NCBI GenBank assembly: GCA_049511415.1
Contig: JBEKYC010000029.1
Coordinates: forward strand, 1-64,000
Length of the DNA: 64,000 nucleotides
Direction: 5' to 3'
DNA from: Bog-159 sp049511415
GTDB lineage: Bacteria > Acidobacteriota > Terriglobia > Bryobacterales > Bryobacteraceae
The translations under genes were made by a program, and so were the position numbers. Shown in pieces: positions 60,818 through 64,000 of the stretch (position 1 is its first letter; each line of letters opens with the position of its first letter). A model generated the notes under the pieces. That model saw only the letters and a program-made list of their open reading frames with translations, was not told the DNA's origin and did no database searches.

Positions 60818-61171
60818 TTATTGCTTCTCCGCGTCCGCCTGATCCATCGTCAGGCACCGCTTTCTTCCGGTCTCCGCCTGGCTGGTAGCTGAGCTGAACA
60901 TCAGCCCGATCGTATGTTTGAGGCCCGACCGCCTGCAGTATCGCACCGTCGCGTTACCCATCAGCCCGTAAGCCGGCGCCTGCACATAAACGCTTGTGCG
61001 CGTGTTCATTGGTTGCTCGCACAAGATGCATATTCCCGTATCCGATAGATCCAGGCACTTGGCCCGGATCATCCGTTTTTCGCCCGCTTGGTCCTGCCAC
61101 GAAATTTGCACGGCTCCTTGAAAAGGATGTCTCGCCCCTTGTCGAATATCTTTCTTGTTTCCCAGCCCCAT
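60818..61171 (-). CDS. PilZ-domain protein
   Basis: A 117-aa PilZ-type protein, a family that often binds cyclic di-GMP. It has the N-terminal RQGARHPFQGAVQISWQD with RxxxR-like basic residues, and CLDLSDTGICILCEQPM, the D/NxSxxG motif (LSDTG) of the c-di-GMP site, then VQAPAYGLMGNATVRYCRRS and GLMFSS. The N-terminal 'RxxxR' is imperfect (RQGAR), so ligand binding is likely but not certain. It sits between the AAA ATPase and the small Cys/His gene. Confidence 0.8.
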   Translation of the reverse strand: MGLGNKKDIRQGARHPFQGAVQISWQDQAGEKRMIRAKCLDLSDTGICILCEQPMNTRTSVYVQAPAYGLMGNATVRYCRRSGLKHTIGLMFSSATSQAETGRKRCLTMDQADAEKQ

Positions 61172-61215
61172 TTGGTTTCACCTGCCGTGTGTCACGGCTC
61201 GCGCGTCCCGCAATG

Positions 61216-62565
61216 TTAACCCGAATGTCCCGACTGCATGGTGCCGAAGAACAGATCCACGGCCCGTTCCAGATCCGCCGGCCCGACCCGCAAGGGCTGC
61301 TCCTCGTAGGTCTTCAACGCCTGAATAATACGGCACATGTCCCGCGGGTAAGATGGTCGTAAGTCCCCGCCCCGCGCGATGCACAATTTGCGTAGGTGCT
61401 CATACACGCCCGGATCGCACGGCATATTATATTTAGCCATTACCCGCCGGAAAATCTCGTCGAATACATCCGGCGCCACCGCGTCCACCAGGATCTTGTT
61501 TGGAATGCGCCGCAGGAATGCTTCGTCCGCCAGTTCGCTCGGCTCCAGGTTCGTCGCGAACACAATCATCACTTCGAACGGGATGTGAAACCGCACGCCG
61601 TAATTCAGCGACAGGTAATCGATGCGCCGGTCGAGCGGCACGATCCAGCGGTTCAGCAGGTCGCGCGGCGAGATCAACTGCCGCCCGAAATCGTCGATCA
61701 CCAGCATCCCGCCGTTGGCTTTCATCTGCACCGGCGGCGCGTACGTTCCCGATGATTCGTCCAGCCGCAGTTCCAGCATGCTCGGTATCAGTTCGCCGCC
61801 CACAATCACGCAGGGCCGGTGACACACCACCCACCGCGGGTCCGCCTCCTCGATCTCGATGTCCACCCGCTCATGCACTGCCGGATCGAACAGCACCACA
61901 ATCTGGCTGTCCACCTCCACCGCGTACGGCATCACCAGTTGATCTCCGTACACCCGCAGCAGCCGTTCCGCCAGACTCGTCTTCCCGGTGCCCGCCGGGC
62001 CATAAAGAAAGATCGAGGTCTGCGCCACCAGCGCCGGACCCAACTGATCCAGCAACCGGTCCGTCACCACCAAATCCCCAAACGCCAGCCGCAACGATGC
62101 CTGGTTCACCGTCACTTGCGGCCGCTGATCCAGCACCGATTTCTGATACGCGCGCAGGCTCACCGGCGCCGGACCCGCGTACTGGCACATGCGGCATCGC
62201 TCGGCGGCCAGCGCGCGCCCCGCGCCCGTAAGCGAAAAAACGTAATCGTCCCCCACCATCCCGCTCACTTCCAACAACCGTTGATTGCGCACATCGCGAA
62301 AGACTTTCTCCACGATCGGATATGCCAGCGCCATCGATTCGCTGACCGCCCCAATCGTGTTGCAGCGCTTCAAGTGCACATGCCGCATGAACAGGTCCTC
62401 GATCAGCCCCGCCGACAGTTCCGACTGTTCCTGCGTCGCCGGAATCTTGGGCATGAACCGCGCAACCTTTTCCTTTTCCTGCGCGGCTGCCTGCTCGTCC
62501 GACGGTAAACTGAAGTGGCCGATCACTGGTGTATCCGCCGCTCCCGCGGCAAAACCGGTCGACAT
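61216..62565 (-). CDS. AAA ATPase with N-terminal winged-helix-like domain
   Basis: A 449-aa ATPase. The first 150 residues are helical (KIPATQEQSELSAGLIEDLF, HLKRCNTIGAVSESMALAYP) with a segment RCRMCQYAG that could bind metal. The AAA part has Walker A YGPAGTGKTS and Walker B GGMLVIDDFGRQ, sensor-like VMIVFATNLEPSELADEAFL and arginine finger RRIPNK. The C-terminal region ends DLERAVDLFFGTMQ. This matches a group of ATPases described as 'ATPase with chaperone activity'. It starts at ATG 62565 with AGGAG correctly spaced, and heads the AAA-PilZ-Cys/His unit divergent from the HD-GYP gene. Confidence 0.85.
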   Translation of the reverse strand: MSTGFAAGAADTPVIGHFSLPSDEQAAAQEKEKVARFMPKIPATQEQSELSAGLIEDLFMRHVHLKRCNTIGAVSESMALAYPIVEKVFRDVRNQRLLEVSGMVGDDYVFSLTGAGRALAAERCRMCQYAGPAPVSLRAYQKSVLDQRPQVTVNQASLRLAFGDLVVTDRLLDQLGPALVAQTSIFLYGPAGTGKTSLAERLLRVYGDQLVMPYAVEVDSQIVVLFDPAVHERVDIEIEEADPRWVVCHRPCVIVGGELIPSMLELRLDESSGTYAPPVQMKANGGMLVIDDFGRQLISPRDLLNRWIVPLDRRIDYLSLNYGVRFHIPFEVMIVFATNLEPSELADEAFLRRIPNKILVDAVAPDVFDEIFRRVMAKYNMPCDPGVYEHLRKLCIARGGDLRPSYPRDMCRIIQALKTYEEQPLRVGPADLERAVDLFFGTMQSGHSG

Positions 62566-62918
62566 ACGTCGATCTCCTTGGCAAAAAGGGCGCCCTAACG
62601 GACGCCTGTAGTCCGGATACTAACCGTACTGCTAACTTTAGATAACTCCGGTCTGCTATCTATAGCCATTTCCTCGGCCGCTAACTTAGTGCGTTGGTAC
62701 TTCGAGTACTGAGTAATGTGTGCATAACTATTGAAAGACAACCATTTGGAACTCATTATAACTATATGGCAGCCACTGTCCACGCGCAATACCAATCTTG
62801 TGTCCGGTTCATGACTTTCGTTCATGTATTGCAATCCCCGAAAGCTAACATTCCGGGACATCCAGGCTCTGCGGCAGCCCGGTGGCACACCCCGGAGCGG
62901 CTCTGAGGAGCCGATCAT
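62566..62918. other. Divergent intergenic region between AAA and HD-GYP genes
   Basis: A 353-bp AT-richer region that must contain divergent promoters for both units. A hairpin covering the ribosome binding site lies at its right end (separate entry). No gene or clear riboswitch was found; a GEMM riboswitch was looked for and its core was not recognised. Confidence 0.5.
62898..62913 (+). promoter_or_regulatory. Hairpin hiding the ribosome binding site of the HD-GYP gene
   Basis: CGGCTC-TGAG-GAGCCG is a perfect six-pair GC-rich stem with a four-base loop. GAGGAG (62905-62910), the only good Shine-Dalgarno sequence for the ATG at 62919, lies in the loop and 3' arm. Translation would need this hairpin to open, which suggests control at the RNA level. 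Confidence 0.65.
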
Positions 62919-64000
62919 ATGTCTGTCAAAGCGAGCCTCTGTATTACATCCTGGATAATCCTGGGCTGCGCCGTCATCGCCCACGCCGTATATCCTTGGC
63001 ACGGTGGCGACTCCGCGCCCTTCTTCTTCTATCTCGTTCTCGCCACGCTGGCCTCCGGCATCAAGGTGAATCTGCCCGGCATTTCGCAAACCATGAGTGT
63101 CAGCTTCTTGTTCAGCCTCATCGGTATCGCCGAAATGACCGGCAGCGAAACCGTGGTCATTTGCATGGCTGGAACTTTGGTGCAATGCCTTTGGAAACCC
63201 AAACAAAAACCACGCGCCGTCCAGGTCCTCTTCAGTGCCGCCAATGCGGGCATGGGGATCTATCTGGCGCACTGTTTCTACCATTGGCCGGTCATTCACC
63301 CGTTCACCCAGGTCGGCCCGTTCCTGATAGCCGTGGCCGCCCTCCTCTATTTCATCCTGGGCACGGTGCCCGTCGCCGCCGCCGTGGCTCTTACCAGTGG
63401 TAATCCTTTGGGTAGTACCTGGAAGGCTACTTACTTCTGGACATTTCCGTTCTATATATTAGGATCATCGGTGGCCTGGATGATCAACCTCTTTAGCCGG
63501 CAGGTCCACTGGGAGGGATCGGTCCTGCTCCTGCCGATCGTTTACTTCATCCAGCGCTCTTACCGCACTTATCTGGACCGCCTGAGCGACGAAAAGCGCC
63601 ACGTCGAGGAGATGGCCGGGCTGCACCTGCGCACCATCGAGGCCCTGGCCCTGGCCATCGAAGCCAAAGACCACACCACCCACGAGCATCTGCGCCGCGT
63701 GCGCACCTACGCCGTCGAGATCGGCAAAGAGCTTGGTCTTAGGGGAAATGAACTCGAAGCCCTGCGCGCCGCGGCCCTCCTGCACGACATCGGCAAGCTC
63801 GCCATTCCCGAGCACATCATCTCCAAGCCCGGCCGTCTGACGCCCGAAGAGTTTGAGAAAATGAAGATCCATCCGGTGGTGGGCGCCGAGATCCTGGAGC
63901 GTGTCTCATTTCCCTATCCCGTGGCGCCGCTGGTTCGTGCCCATCACGAAAAATGGGACGGCTCCGGTTATCCGGCGGGATTGAAGGGCGAGGAGATTCC
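62919..64000 (+). CDS. HD-GYP c-di-GMP phosphodiesterase with membrane N-terminus (cut by window edge)
   Basis: HD-GYP domains hydrolyse cyclic di-GMP. The first 220 residues hold about seven membrane segments (ASLCITSWIILGCAVIAHAV, FFFYLVLATLASGIKVNL, FLFSLIGIAEMTGSETVVI, FLIAVAALLYFILGTVPVAA, WTFPFYILGSSVAWMINLF) resembling a MASE-type sensor. The HD-GYP domain then has ALAIEAKDHTTHEHLRRVR, LLHDIGKLAIPEHI, KIHPVVGAEIL and the GYP motif HHEKWDGSGYPAG, all residues intact. The frame is open to the window end, so the C-terminus is missing. The RBS sits in a hairpin just upstream. It is divergent from the PilZ/AAA genes, hinting at a c-di-GMP signalling locus. Confidence 0.92.
   Translation, partial: MSVKASLCITSWIILGCAVIAHAVYPWHGGDSAPFFFYLVLATLASGIKVNLPGISQTMSVSFLFSLIGIAEMTGSETVVICMAGTLVQCLWKPKQKPRAVQVLFSAANAGMGIYLAHCFYHWPVIHPFTQVGPFLIAVAALLYFILGTVPVAAAVALTSGNPLGSTWKATYFWTFPFYILGSSVAWMINLFSRQVHWEGSVLLLPIVYFIQRSYRTYLDRLSDEKRHVEEMAGLHLRTIEALALAIEAKDHTTHEHLRRVRTYAVEIGKELGLRGNELEALRAAALLHDIGKLAIPEHIISKPGRLTPEEFEKMKIHPVVGAEILERVSFPYPVAPLVRAHHEKWDGSGYPAGLKGEEI

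Noticed and set aside
62820..62918. c-di-GMP (GEMM) riboswitch before the HD-GYP gene
   Set aside because: The leader has a GC hairpin, but the conserved GEMM core and tetraloop-receptor segments could not be recognised by eye; a covariance-model scan would decide.
62595..63299. 234-aa minus-strand frame over the HD-GYP start
   Set aside because: The plus strand encodes continuous membrane helices leading into an intact HD-GYP domain, so the minus frame is a shadow.

Overview
The window looks like a chromosomal segment of an Acidobacteriota genome of the Solibacter/Bryobacter type. It is GC-rich and densely coded. It carries families that are greatly expanded in that group: TIGR03437-like secreted proteins in tandem, TIGR03803 ('Gloeo_Verruco') repeat proteins, an ADOP/MacB-like permease, a Ser/Thr kinase with TPRs, and TPR-CHAT proteins linked to ECF sigma factors. 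This placement is inferred from gene families, not from a phylogeny.

Left end (1-9 kb): the start of tuf preceded by tRNA-Thr(GGT) and tRNA-Tyr(GTA). Next is a small defence-like operon on the minus strand: hicA, hicB and a DUF262-HNH nuclease broken by one frameshift exactly at its catalytic DGQQR motif. Metabolic and envelope genes follow: a secreted beta-propeller-like protein, a GH13 alpha-amylase, small membrane proteins, a TPR protein, a hybrid histidine kinase that lacks both phospho-acceptor residues, and a DUF423 protein.

Accessory core (9-19 kb): a minus-strand operon of ECF sigma factor, zinc-finger anti-sigma factor, an unknown 286-aa protein and a TPR-CHAT caspase-like protease. 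The CHAT gene is split by a complete 4,824-bp Tn552-like transposon (9808-14631) with 50-bp terminal inverted repeats, a 6-bp target duplication, tniA, tniB, a serine resolvase with a res site, and an unusual cargo gene for a secreted TIGR03803-repeat protein. Removing the element and one duplication copy restores an 843-codon frame.

Middle (19-44 kb): Ser/Thr kinase with TPRs, a fused indolepyruvate ferredoxin oxidoreductase, rhamnulokinase, an ankyrin protein, a MerR regulator divergent from a DUF169 gene, TldD/TldE, an ADOP permease, Maf, an IscU/NifU-like scaffold, a MutT Nudix hydrolase, CvpA, and two tandem TIGR03437-like secreted proteins.

Right part (44-58 kb): a nine-gene minus-strand cluster built around MoxR, DUF58, BatA/vWA, DUF4175, DUF4159 and a second vWA membrane protein. 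A caspase-like peptidase and a TPR-HExxH metallopeptidase are embedded in it with 4-bp start/stop overlaps. This is the best candidate for an under-described system besides the sigma/CHAT operon. The right end (58-64 kb) has a decayed DUF433/DUF5615 toxin-antitoxin pair, a seven-haem cytochrome c directly following a sorbosone/glucose dehydrogenase-like protein, a PilZ/AAA gene group, and a divergent HD-GYP phosphodiesterase cut by the window edge whose ribosome binding site sits in a hairpin.
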